Below are positions 50,476 through 61,460 of a DNA stretch of 64,000 nt, piece after piece. The stretch is from Hymenopellis radicata. Lineage: Eukaryota > Basidiomycota > Agaricomycetes > Agaricales > Physalacriaceae. Positions within the stretch are counted from its first letter, which is position 1; each line of letters starts with the position of its first letter. The notes beneath the pieces were generated by a model. The model was not told the DNA's origin. It saw only the letters and a program-made list of their open reading frames with translations, and did not search any database. The position numbers were made by a program, and so were the translations under genes. The stretch lies in the NCBI GenBank assembly GCA_015501595.1, contig JADNRX010000194.1:41000-104999 (forward strand), written 5' to 3'.

Positions 50476-50802
50476 CGAACAACGGTCGTTCTGTAGTCTT
50501 CTACTCGTTCTCCGTCCTGCCCTATGCCGGGTTCAATGCGATGAATCTGGAGGAAAACCGCCCGAGTTCGTCGCGAGAATTTGAACCCATTACTCACTGC
50601 TGGTCGCTCCGTCACCGTGTCTGTCGAATTTTCACCTCCAGAAGATGAGACGTCGACGGTAAGGACAAGTATTGAGCCTGCCAACACGCAAACTGAGACT
50701 CGGAGAGTGCGCTTGCCAATCCCTATCCGGGCATCCATCTCTGACTCGATCACATGCCACGCGGCAGCCCTCCAAGTTTTTCATTTTCCCCCCATCATCG
50801 CG

Positions 50803-51339
50803 ATGGTCAAAAAAGAACACGGCGCCCCCGAGCTCGCCCGCCTCCCCCCGGATCACGCGACCAAGTCAAAGAGCGCGCAGGACTTCACGGCGCAGCGCCG
50901 CGCGAGCGCGTGGCCCGTGCACCGGTGGCCGCTCGAGCGCTTTTTCGCGCAAACGCGCACGCGGGTGCACCTCCCGCTCTCGTACCTCGCGCGCGACGGG
51001 CTCGCGACCAGGACGGTGCACCCCGGCGAGGACGTGAACCACGCCGTGTACCGGTTCTACGCGGAGGAGGCCAAGGGGGGGCGGGTCAATTATGTGCATG
51101 CGGATAGCGTCGATGAGCGGAGGTGAGTACGAGTCACTTTGACGTCGTTTTATAATTAATTGGGATTACATAGACACGAGTATCTCGGCCCCGATCCGCG
51201 CGTCGCGGGGTACTACACGGACTCCAGGGGCGAGCTGCACGTCCGCTGGTGGGATGGGTTTCTCGGCGACCAGTGGATGGAGGAAGGAAAATGGACCATG
51301 GAGGTGGATTGGGATGGGAGCAAATGGATAGAAAAGTGA
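50803..51339 (+). CDS. Hypothetical protein, two exons
   Basis: The ATG at 50803 (MVKKEHGAPELARLPPDHAT) opens a GC-rich exon reading FTAQRRASAWPVHRWPLERF and LARDGLATRTVHPGEDVNHA, up to a GTGAGT donor at 51125. The intron ends ACATAG at 51171. Exon 2 reads HEYLGPDPRVAGYYTDSRGE, LHVRWWDGFLGDQWMEEGKW and ends WDGSKWIEK at 51339. The total is about 160 residues, with no signal peptide or membrane segment. The join is clean and in frame. I do not recognise the family. Codon use is much more GC-rich than in the neighbours. Confidence 0.65.
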
Positions 51340-52006
51340 ACAGGGACTTGAATCGGAAACGGACGCATGGATTGTGGCGCTCACGGACACTCGGATGGGA
51401 GATACTTCCTCTACACAGTCATCGAACTATACAACACTTAGAGAGGCTACTTATAGAGCCAAGTAGATGCATGAGGGCATAAAATCTGGATAAAAAGGTC
51501 GTGAACTGGACGCATGAGCAGTCAGCCTCAGCTCGTACAAGCCCAAGACCAGCATGTAACAAACTAATTTTCAGAGGATTAACAGTGGTAGTGGAATGGC
51601 AGCCAAGGTGGGATGCGCGAGACTAAATTTTAAGCCGCGAGTTGGTAGTGCTACAACGAATACGTAGGGCGTGGCCTCAAAATGGCGGAGCCATCCACAT
51701 AAATGGAGAAAATCTTTCCACCAGGTGGTTTGACTGTGGTAACTGAGCCGGTGCTACCATAAAACAGGGAAACAACTTCTTACGCGTCAGATCATATAAC
51801 GCCGGGCCAGCTGAATGTACTTGGTGTTGAGCCATATGTCGGGTCGTCCACGCCAACGATGTTGAGCTCATCGGGAACAACAGAAGAACCAGCTTCGATA
51901 ATCACGGCCCCAGCGTCCGCTGAGGATCGTTCGAGTCAAATTTCAGCTGTCGTCTTCGATGTGCGCTTGACATAAAAATAGGAATAAATATCATGAACAG
52001 ACTGGT
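51340..52006. other. Intergenic region
   Basis: No gene, hairpin or repeat is recognised between the hypothetical genes. Confidence 0.5.
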
Positions 52007-52682
52007 CTACGATCGAAAGTATCTATGCCCTACACCGAAGGCATAGTACTCCCTATGCGCCAAGTCATCCCGCATGCGGCTGGACAGCCCTATCCTCTGC
52101 GAAAACGATATAAAGTCGGATACCGCTGGCGCTGCTTCATCAGTGAAGTACGAGCTGATCGACTCGGAGTCTACGTCATCATCATATTCGGCGACACCCG
52201 CATCCCTCTTCAAAGAGCCCAATGCCGATTCACCTCCTCCGAGTCGCAAACTCGCGCAACGGCGCGGTCAAAATCTGACGGTTGCGGGGCCTGTTCGTGA
52301 TTTCTTCGCGCTATCGCCTTGAGGCGCTCAAAGGCATGGTACGCGGCTCTTATTCCAGCGACTTCAAACTTGTGAGCGATACATACTTGACAAATGACAA
52401 GTATATCCTGCTCACAATCCGAGATATAGTGGGTATTCCAGAGCAAATCTCGCTCTTCGCGCGCGATGCCGGCGAACAGGCGGTCGTCGAGGGCTGATGT
52501 TAACAAAGTAAGCAACTCTCATATACAATATAGTGATGCAAAACGGGCTTGCCTGCCAGGGTTCTCGAGGCCAGCTCGTATCGAATCTCGAGATCTCGAC
52601 GAAGCTCCGCTGCCTCTGTTAAAGCCCGTACCTGCTCCCTGAGGAGGACAATCTCGGCAGACATAGGAGTAGAAGTAGACAT
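52007..52682 (-). CDS. Hypothetical protein with N-terminal coiled coil
   Basis: The start at 52682 gives MSTSTPMSAEIVLLREQVRA then LTEAAELRRDLEIRYELASR, a clear heptad-like coiled coil. An intron with donor GTAAGC near 52540 follows. A second segment reads SALDDRLFAGIAREERDLLW. A later segment reads SLKRDAGVAEYDDDVDSESI, SSYFTDEAAPAVSDFISFSQ and RIGLSSRMRDDLAHREYYAF. The joins between the middle and last segments are not resolved and the family is unknown. Confidence 0.4.
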
Positions 52683-53522
52683 AGATAATAGTACTCAGTG
52701 TGGGGGCGAGTTGGGAAAGAGGGCCGTATAAATAGCAATTGTGTTCATCGATTGTCAGTCACGAATCACGGTGCCGGAACTCATCGCTTTGCGTCTCTAA
52801 AGTGTCAGCTTTGATCGAGTCTGCTATGGGGCAACGACGAACCGGCGAACCCCGCGAACCGACCAACTGCCGAGGAGCCTGAATCGCCCTTCGACACGTT
52901 AAACACTGGATATATGTGCGTCAAAGTGATGCCTCAATGGGAAGAAATATAGGTAACTTACAATGGCCACTGGGCGTCCTTTAAATCACCCGCTTGTCCC
53001 AATCTAAGACCCCGCATGTCGAGCAGATACGCATCGATCCTGAAAATACCCATACAGTCATTGAGGTACATACATCCCAGGTGGAATGTTTACTGGGGCC
53101 GCGTGTGCCGCCGGTGCCGCCGCGCTTGTAGAGGGCATCGCGTCGCAAAGGAGGGCAAGAAAATGAAAGAATGGACAGGATGTATACGGTCAGCGTGTAA
53201 AAGTTATAACGGGCGGGTGAACTCACCGCTCGAGTGCTGCGTTCGAATATCGGTAAATGGCGATATCAAGGTCCCAACAGCGTTCACTAGGTGAAGACGA
53301 AGTCGCGGAATGAGGATTCAGTGACGAGCACCAATAGTTGTAGAGGTCCTTTCGGAGGCGCCTGATACATGCTCCCGGCCATGAGAGTGGGCGGCGGCTT
53401 CCCTCCGGCGTGACAATGTTGCTCCTTGACTGCGTCTCGACTCCGTCTTCGGAGCAGTTGTCTTCTGCCAGTCTTGGGCTATCGAGCGAGCCTTGAGAGA
53501 GGTTGACGCGTCCATCGCTGTG
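52683..53522. other. Region without a recognised gene
   Basis: Short ORFs on both strands overlap and none is protein-like. No repeat or hairpin stood out. Confidence 0.45.
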
Positions 53523-53940
53523 CTAGACTCTGGCAATAGTTTCCTCGGATAATGGTGAGATCACTTCGGTAGGTGAGGGCCAAGTCGCGTGAATGCGGAT
53601 TGTAATCATGGGGAATGGGTATTGATGAAGTAGGGCGTCTTGGACGGGCGACGTGAAGGTGAGTCGCAGCCTTGTCGTCGATTCATAACGGGAAACCAGG
53701 TCCAGATACTGGACAGGTGGCCCCATGGAGAAATTTGGAAGACGCTGAAGCGCGCAGGTAAGAGATCTGGTTTGTATTTCTGGTGATTGCTCACCTCGTG
53801 CTTGACCCATATTTGACCCGGTTTCTCTTCAGCGAAGAGAGAGAGAGACGATAGCGACTGAATGGCTTCCAGGACATCGTGATGGTCGACGGGCAAATCC
53901 AGCACTTGTCGACGACGGAGAGCAACACGTTGGTGAGTCC
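53523..53940 (-). CDS. Last exons of an unrecognised gene
   Basis: The minus strand reads RRRQVLDLPVDHHDVLEAIQ, SLSSLSLFAEEKPGQIWVKH, then a 50-nt intron (GTGAGC...CTTCAG), then RLPNFSMGPPVQYLDLVSRY, TRLRLTFTSPVQDALLHQYP and EVISPLSEETIARV with a stop at 53523. The join is clean. Upstream exons may include MAAVKFPDNYSKPIDASAGM (54178-53942) and RINHQIKPGDLTSVRDGVAK (54720-54514), but these could not be connected. The function is unknown. Confidence 0.4.
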
Positions 53941-55382
53941 TTTACGCGCCGTCTGGGCGGTTTCCTTGCGTGTCGTTGTCTGCCTGGTAACTGGCAGTGG
54001 CCGGTGTTGGTTTCATCGGGGCGTCGTGGTGGGGTAAAGTAAAGTGAGCGAGTGGCTGTGTAGGCCGTTCAAGGTTATCGACGGCACATCCACGACAGAC
54101 TGTATTTTCGCCTTCATTCATTCCGGCGGATGCGTCGATGGGTTTCGAATAATTGTCGGGAAATTTGACGGCGGCCACGACTAGGCATAGGTGCGTTACA
54201 GCTGTTATTCAGGAAATCAAGGAACTTATTCAATGCAAGATGGAACCAAATTTCACCTGGAAGTTCGCAGATATATCCTGTATTCGTCTCTTGGACCGAC
54301 AGCGGCGGTAACGACCCCGCCATGCTTGCGACACGCCCTCTGGCAACCTTGGGATCGCCTATTTTCGTCGCTAGATATTGGGGCGTTCATCGTTGGTTGA
54401 ATCGAGTAGGTGCCGAACGTTCGAATACTTATCCACGCAAGACCTAACTTAGCTTTCAGATCTCGCTTCTTTCGATTATCACTGTGCATTTGGAAACGGG
54501 TGACGAGGACGACTAACACTCGACCTCATGGACTGCGACGGCCTTGGAATCAAAATCACCCTTCAATAACGTGTCGTTGAGTAGTACTACTCTGAGAGCC
54601 TTCATCACCACGGAACAGGGGAACTCTGGAAAGTCTCGGAGGTCTATAATGGACGCGTCTACAGTACCTGCTGGTTTTGCTACGCCGTCCCGCACTGAGG
54701 TGAGGTCTCCGGGTTTAATCTGATGATTGATTCTAACAGTGTTGTCCTAGTACGGCTTTGCCTCGTTGGAATTCCAATGGTTGGGGCTCCCCGACTCTCC
54801 GAAGGAACGCGACGAACACTTTTTAAGGCCGGAATTTCAGTCCAAACTCGAATCATGGAGGTGCTTCGCATTCGAGTAGCCTTAGACTGTCTTGGCTTGT
54901 AGAGCGCGACGTGCCACTTGATGTTCCTCCTCTCTGTGTTCCGTCTCCCAACAATCATTTGTGGTTCTATTTCACCGAGTTTGCCCGGGATCGCACTTGA
55001 CGTGGAGTTCGAAGTCTCGCCATACAGCCGCGATGAATTCGCGATGGACTTGCACCTGGACGGACGCGTGGAACTGTTGTCGGTCGAAACAGATTGTTGC
55101 CGAATGGTTGTTCCCCGCAAGCATCACATCTTCTCTCCGGGGGAGTAACAATCACAAGAGGATAATTGCGGACTGGCGAAGCATGCTGTCTAGGACTGTT
55201 GTCTCCATCTTTGACCGTATGCTTAGGATTCTTCGTACGATTTACCTGTATCACACTGTGTTCCGGGTCGATGGCTCCGGTTTCCTCTTATTCGTAAGAT
55301 CAATATGATGCATAGAGAAGGATATAAAGACTGAGAACTATAGATATTTGTTCACTCACTCCTCATCGATAACTCCACTATC
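53941..55382 (-). other. Probable unresolved coding exons
   Basis: Protein-like segments on the minus strand include SIIDLRDFPEFPCSVVMKAL (near 54650-54600) and CFDRQQFHASVQVQVHREFI with AAVWRDFELHVKC (near 55100-55000). Each is bounded by plausible splice sites, but no full gene model was reached. Confidence 0.3.
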
Positions 55383-56875
55383 ATGTCCTCTGTTGCACAA
55401 CACTTAGGCATGTCAGATGCTGAGGTCATTCAGGTCATTACTGCCAACCTCAACCAGCATATTATGGAAATCTTCACCTATGGCCTCTACACCATGGTCT
55501 TTGTTTCTACTATGCATCAAATAGGTATACATTCACATTTTCATTATGCTGTCCAGCTCATTGCTTTATGCAGGTGCTCGTAATGGTGCCGATAAATGGC
55601 CTTTGCAACGAATTGCATTGACCATTATTATTTGTGTCATATGGGCACTGGCAACTGTACATATGGGAATATATTGGAATAACCTAGTTTTCACCTATGT
55701 CACCCATAGACAGTCACAGAACTCAGACTGTGCTAGGCTATGTTATGTTAGATGGAGATGGAAATTGGTCAAAGAACCGACTAGTTCTGAATGCCTTTGC
55801 TTATACAGCAGTTGCACTCAATGCAATTCTTGCTGAGCTTATTAATGTATGAAACAAACTTTTTTCTATAGTATTATGCTGATAAATTCATAGGTTTGGA
55901 GATGTTGGGAGCTCTATAATCGAAACTATCTAATTGCTGGCCTTCCATTGCTTTGTGTGCTCTGTGGATTAAGTGAGTACTGTATCTAATATGTTAAAGT
56001 AGCTTACTGATCAACTGATAGTAAGCCATATTTTTAATATGGTTATAGGATTTACTGGTGATCCATCCAGATCTAGTTCTCTCAGTGCGATAAACTGGCA
56101 GATTGTGTACTACTCTGTCACAGCATTCACCAATGTTCTCACCACCTTCCTCATCATTTTTCGGATTCTCTCCTTTGGTGGACTTAGGATTGCTCGGACA
56201 TATCGTGGCCTTCTGGAGATTCTGATTGAATCTGCTTTTCTATATTCGGTAACATATATTCTCTATCTTGGATTATATCTCAGGGATGTCTATATGCCAA
56301 ACTGGAGCTTCACAAACTACTATGCACAAGGAGTACTCAATGCTGTTACTGTGAGTCTTTACCTTTATATTTTCAAGAACATGTACTAACAACATAATAC
56401 TTAGGCACTTGCACCTACCATGATCATGGGACGTGTCATGTCTGGTGGAGCACGTCCCAATGACTCCTGGACACGTTCTTCCCTTCCATCTATGGGTTCC
56501 ACCATGCGCAGTCTTGAGGAGAGCATTCGATTTGGCAGTGTTCACCCTGCACAGACACCGGATACCATGTCGACACTTGATACTACCGGTCAAGCTGAAG
56601 ATGCCATAGGTTCTCTTGCAGGAGAAGGGAACATGGGTGTCAGTGGCGATGCAGTGGCGGGTCATGCTGGAGAGTCTGAGGTTCATGGGAGTCATGTGGG
56701 ATTGGAGATTCAGGTTGAGCAGTGGGAAGGATTGGAGGTGTTGGCGAGCCCCGCTGGAGAGTCCGAGGATTCTGAGATTCAGGTTGAGAAACGAGAAGGA
56801 GTGGAGATATTGGCGGGCCATGCTAGAGAGTCAGAGATTCAGATTGAGAAGCGTGATGGAGCAGAGGCGGTTTGA
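55383..56875 (+). CDS. Seven-helix membrane protein of the mushroom-expanded type
   Basis: This is a multi-exon membrane protein with the pattern of the Agaricomycete DUF6533/6534-like seven-helix families. The start at 55383 reads MSSVAQHLGMSDAEVIQVIT. Hydrophobic segments include FTYGLYTMVFVSTMHQI, IALTIIICVIWALATVHMGI, AFAYTAVALNAILAELIN, LIAGLPLLCVLCGL, VYYSVTAFTNVLTTFLIIF and FLYSVTYILYLGLYL. The family-typical VWRCWELYNRNYLI links helices. The cytosolic tail is hydrophilic and ends in imperfect repeats of about 23 residues (EIQVEKREGVEILAGHARES type). A frame change near 55690-55726 needs either a 40-nt intron (GTTTTC...CTCAG) or a one-base indel. Ligand and function are unknown. Confidence 0.75.
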
Positions 56876-56923
56876 AGTGGGCCGTGGCAACTTAGAGTAT
56901 GCTTAAAGTGTCAGTATTTATGG

Positions 56924-57064
56924 TTTTCTTTGTTTCGTGTTCCGTGTTTCCTGGTGTAGATACTTATTTATCCATCCTGCTAGCAGGATCACATAGTTTC
57001 CTTTGTTTTGTGTTCTGTGTTTCCTGGTCTAGATACTTATTTATCTGTCCTGCTAGTGGGATCA
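56924..57064. repeat. Tandem duplication of about 70 bp after the seven-helix gene
   Basis: Two adjacent copies share TTTCCTGGTGTAGATACTTA-like sequence and end in a TCCTGCTAGCAGGATCA-type palindrome (mutated in copy two). They lie in the likely 3' UTR. Confidence 0.8.
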
Positions 57065-57196
57065 AATATTTATATATATACTCTTCCCCAATGTCCGTCC
57101 GAGTGCAGGATTTGTGAGGTGTCACCGTAAGGTTAGGGTCATAGCTCCTTGATGCTGCTTGTCGCGACTGGCGTACTGATGGAAATACTTCAACTA

Positions 57197-57481
57197 AAAA
57201 AAAAAAAAAAAAAAAAAAGACTATCGTCTGACCATAGCTGATAATGGAAATACTTCAACTTTCCGCTGGAGAAACATAAAAAAAAAGAAACAGAAAATGT
57301 GAGATGAGAACCAGCAGAGCAGGGGTAAACGCACTGTCATCGTGTTTCTGATCCTCATATTCTGCTCGCACCGAGAAGGGTGACATGTGCGCGCTAACCC
57401 GACCCCCCTGTACTAAAAAAAAAAAAAAAAAAAAAGACTCACATCCACTGAAATACTGCAAAAAAAAATAAAAAAAAAAAA
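57197..57481. repeat. Three long A tracts in a gene-poor spacer
   Basis: Runs of about 20 A occur near 57197-57219, 57415-57435 and 57461-57481 (the last one interrupted by T). The words GGAAATACTTCAACT occur twice (57180 and 57246), before the first tract and just downstream of it. Retroposed poly(A) tails or slippage are possible origins. Otherwise this spacer holds no recognised gene. Confidence 0.7.
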
Positions 57482-57745
57482 ACCAAACTTCCATATCACT
57501 TAGACACGGTTCGTGGTACCGGGCCGAATAGCCGGCGGTTCGTCGTTGCTTTTTGGCTAAGGGAGATCTCCCATCCAGCATTCAAAAGCAAGAGGTCCTG
57601 ATTCACGGATATGAGCTGGACCCGCAGTTTCTTTGTGTCGACGACTATGTAGTATACATGCATAAAGAAGTGGTCAAGTTGACCCTACTCTATAGCACTA
57701 CTACGAGCCGGGACTACAACAACGTCTAAAGTTTACCCAAGAATC

Positions 57746-60700
57746 TCAAGCATCGTCCTCCCAATTATCAGGCACATCAACGTCCACACTGGGCGCAGGA
57801 GCCTCAACAACCTGCCGCGCCCCAGGCGGACGATACACCCCTGCTGCAGGTCTCGGCGCCGCTTGACTAGCGGGGAGCTCTACCATCCTTCGACGGCGGC
57901 GTAGCCGCCCGACTACCACCCGCAGGCGTCGCCCAACCTCGACTAGCAGGCGCACTCGACTTCTGAACCCCCACAGGCGTCGCACGCAGGTTCCCAAGCT
58001 TGCCCAAATTAGGTCGTGATCCTACAAGCACCTGCGACGAAAGAAGAGACGCCGGAATCCGCGTGTCGATCCGACGAATTAGCTCGACGCTAATTCATTG
58101 TTTGTCAAAATCAACACACAACGGTAACAAACCACGGTACTCACCTTCGATGAGGCTCTTGATCCACCATCCGGTAATCCATGCGATAAACACCAGCCAG
58201 CTACCAAGCTTGATCAACACGACGACATCACACAGACGAGAACATCAACACAAACCTCAATGACAAACTTCCTGCGCTCCACGGGCATCTGCGGCAGAAC
58301 CTGCGTCTTTCGCCCAGACGACACAAATTCCGCAAACGCCTTCTCCACCACCGACAGAAACTTGTCGTTCATCCTCGCAAAGCCCAACAATTCATCGCTA
58401 TACACAGCCGGTCCACCTGCGTTCTTGTCGCGCGAGGCCGTGTTGATCCCCAGCGCGTCCGCCAACCTCGCATTACGCTTAGCGATCTCGCACTCTGTCG
58501 TGCACTTGAGGACATCGCTTCGCCCACTTGTGTTGGTGGTACTACGCCACACCGAACAGATTGCTTGATCCTTCCGCATGGACACGAAAGGGATACGATC
58601 GTCTGGCACGGTTCCTTCTCGGAGCAGGCAGATGGGGCATGACACGGCTCCGTACACGGATGATGACCAGGAAGGCTGATTCCATGTTAGCATTATTTTC
58701 ATCGAGCACGGAGGAATGAACACATACCACATCTTTCTAGACTTTCCACAAGGCATCGTACAAGCCCACACTCGTCAGCGTGACATACACGCTCGCAGTG
58801 GTGAAACCCGCATTCAAGGAGTTTCCCACATACAGTCCCACATCCAATTTTATCCCTGTCCAGGGAACAACGGACGTTGCCCACCATTTTCGCACCGCAG
58901 GCGCAGAGCTTAGTAGTCAAGAAGGGACATGGCGGACAGGACACGTCGTCACCATGACAGACATGGGGCGTCTTCGGGTGTCCGCATTCTGGAGGAGGAA
59001 AAACGCAAGGATACGTGCACTGTATCTTCGTTCCGCATGGGACAGGCGGTTCCAGAACCGTTCGCCCACAGAAGCAGATAAGCTAAGTTAAAAGAACCAT
59101 CAGTAACGATTCCATCTTGAAATGGCAGACAAACCTCCTCAAATGAACTCCTCAAACAAGGTGCGCAAGGTCCCCGATGGTCGCGGTCCTCGCATCGGTG
59201 ATTCCCACAACTAAGCATCTTTCCGCAAACAAGATCGCATTCGTGCATCCCACCAGGTTCTTCTCCAATCTCGGCGGGGTCAACAACGCGCTTCTTCCCC
59301 TTGGTCTTGGCCGATGTAAAAGATGCTAGAGGGCAGCAAACCCTATTACACCTGTGTCTCCCACAAGCGCGTAAGGCCGTACAAGGCTTGTCGCAGAGAA
59401 CAGGCGCCTCGATGGTTATCCCCGCCTCTTCATCAGTGACATACAAATCGCCGCACTTGATGGAGCGGTGAACGTTTCCGCATCTGCAAGGGCGGATGAC
59501 GAGCTCGTCGCATGGAGGACACTCATCGGCGTGGCATTTGGCCCGGCAGAGGTGCTCACAAGTGCTGCGAGGTTTATCGCAAGTAGACTGGCACGTTGGA
59601 ATGGGATCGTCGCAACTCGCACGAACTGGGAAATCGGCGCCTATGCGTTTCTTACCGCAAGGACAGGTCTTCACATTAGACGGAGAGAGAGGGCACGGAG
59701 AGCTGCCCAATGTCGGAGGATGACATGGTTTGTCACAAGAATGTTTGCCACAGTCGTAGTTTCTATCGAGACTGGTAAGTTACACACTTGGGTAGACAGA
59801 AGAAATACACACCTTTGACACGGCTTGGCACAAGACCATCCGAGCCAGTCGATGACAGGACCTTCACGTTCACACCCAGTTCCGACCAGCCAGTTATCAC
59901 CTGCACCGCAGGCAGTCTGACGCATCTCATCGCCACACCAACACTTTTGATCTACGACTTGTTGACAATCGCCACAAGGACCCAAATGACACGACTTTTG
60001 ACACTTGTGCTTGCCGCAATTCAAGTCACGACCACAGGTCTCTCCGCAAGAAACACGCGTATCCTCCCCGCAGCGAACTGGGACTATGCGCGCGCGAGGA
60101 CACTTGCAGGGGACTTCGAGCATAACTTTGCATGGAGGACATGGTCCTGGATGGCAGGACAAAGGACACGGATGAGGACACGCGTTCTTTGACCTGGAGC
60201 ATGGGTTGCCGCATGAATGTGGGGTGGCGAGTCGGGCATTAGGTGACGGGGTAGACCCGCAGAAACACTTGTAGCCTCCGACGAGTACATTCCGCTTCCC
60301 TTGACAACCTGGGCAACGCCATTCGCCGTCTCTCTCTTCTCCACGAGCGCGCCACGCTTCCTTGATCTCCTTGTAACTCTTCTCGGACCAAGAGCGGATG
60401 CACTTGAGGTGAAAGGTCGTCCAGCAGTATTGGGGATCGTCGTCGATGACGGGCATGGTAGGAGAGCAGCTCCATGTAGGTTGAGCGGGATGGATGGAAC
60501 TGAAACAGATGGGACAATCTGCGTATGGGGCGACGCTGAGTGAACGGATGAGGGTCGATGTCAGGTCGTCGGCACTGGCGTCGGGCAGCTTGTACTTGTC
60601 CTTCCGGTGGGAATGAGACGAGACGCCCTCCGACGGACCAGTTAAGCCACCGTTAAAGCGGGGACGTCGGGAAGCCTTGGGCTGAGGCTGAGCAGAAGAA

Positions 60701-60909
60701 TTTGCTGCGTTTTGCTTTGGTCGCCGACTGGCTTGCCCGCCATTAGCTGACGGACTGGACGATGACGGCGCTCCTTCAGCCGCCCCGTCGGCAGCTGGTC
60801 GCGGCTTATTCCTCTTCGTCCGTACGCGCGGTGGCTTGGTGGGGTTCTCTAGGCCTCCATTCCTAGGACCCGATGGTGACGGATTGTCAGACGCGGTATT
60901 CGCAGACAC
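57746..60909 (-). CDS. FAP1: NF-X1-type zinc-finger protein, FKBP12-associated protein 1
   Basis: This is a large Cys-rich nuclear/cytoplasmic protein of about 950 residues. Yeast Fap1 binds FKBP12, and vertebrate NFX1 binds DNA and RNA. The start at 60909 is followed by a low-complexity basic region and a RING/PHD-like finger (CPICFSSIHPAQPTWSC...CWTTFHLKCIRSW...WRCPGCQ). Many NF-X1 repeats follow (CHPGPCPPCK, CGKHKCQKSCHLGPCGDCQ, CEHLCRAKCHADECPPCDE, CGFHHCERVCHADECG). Then come KCTTECEIAKRNARLADALG and an R3H domain (KFVIELAGVYRMDYRMVDQE). The C-terminus reads VDVDVPDNWEDDA. In the tail, after ATPPSKDGR, the frame continues only if one G is dropped from a four-G run (57872-57875), so a sequence error or a late frameshift is present. 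At least five introns are inferred. Confidence 0.92.
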
Positions 60910-60949
60910 GGTAGTCGCGCCGTTTTCTCGTCTAGGACGGCGATTACCG

Positions 60950-61460
60950 CGTCGTTGTCCAGTGTCGTTGGGAGGTGGACGACCCGGTATACGAGGGCGG
61001 GAGTGCTCTTCGCGTGTGGCTCTTCGTCGGTACTGCTGGCGGTGTGCAGTGCTCTTCCTGCTTCGTCTCCTCTGGGTGCCTCTTCACGGACTGCTCCTCT
61101 GGGGTGCTTCTTCGCGGGAGTGCTCTTCCGACGTCTTCCTGCTGCGTCTCCTCTGGCGTGCGTCTCCTCTCTGGGGCGCGTCTTCAAGTGGGTCATCTTC
61201 TCGGGTGCGTCTCCTCTCTCCTGGCGCCATCTTCGCGGAAGCGTCTTCCTGCGCCGAGTCCTCTGGGGTGCATCTTCAAGCGAGTGCCTTCCGGGGCATC
61301 TTCGTGGGGAGCATCTTCGGGTGTGGCTCTTCGGATGGCGTCTCGTCGCGTCCTGCTGACATCTTCGCGGGAGCGTCTCCTCTGTGCCGGCGAGTCGTCT
61401 TCGCGGGAGACGTCTTCGTAAGAGGCTCCTCTGCGTGGGCGTCCTCTGTGCGCGCGATGG
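60950..61460. repeat. Degenerate short-repeat tract upstream of FAP1
   Basis: The stretch is built from variants of TGCGTCTCCTCT, GCGTCTTC and TCTTCGCGGGAG in irregular order. It is strongly strand-biased (pyrimidine and G on the plus strand) and open in several frames on both strands, giving ORFs up to 215 codons that are compositional artefacts. It occupies the immediate promoter side of FAP1, whose start is at 60909. Confidence 0.7.

Noticed and set aside
50672..51107. Overlapping plus-strand ORFs of 117-121 codons in GC-rich DNA
   Set aside because: They are shadows of the frame starting at 50803, which alone splices cleanly to a sensible second exon.
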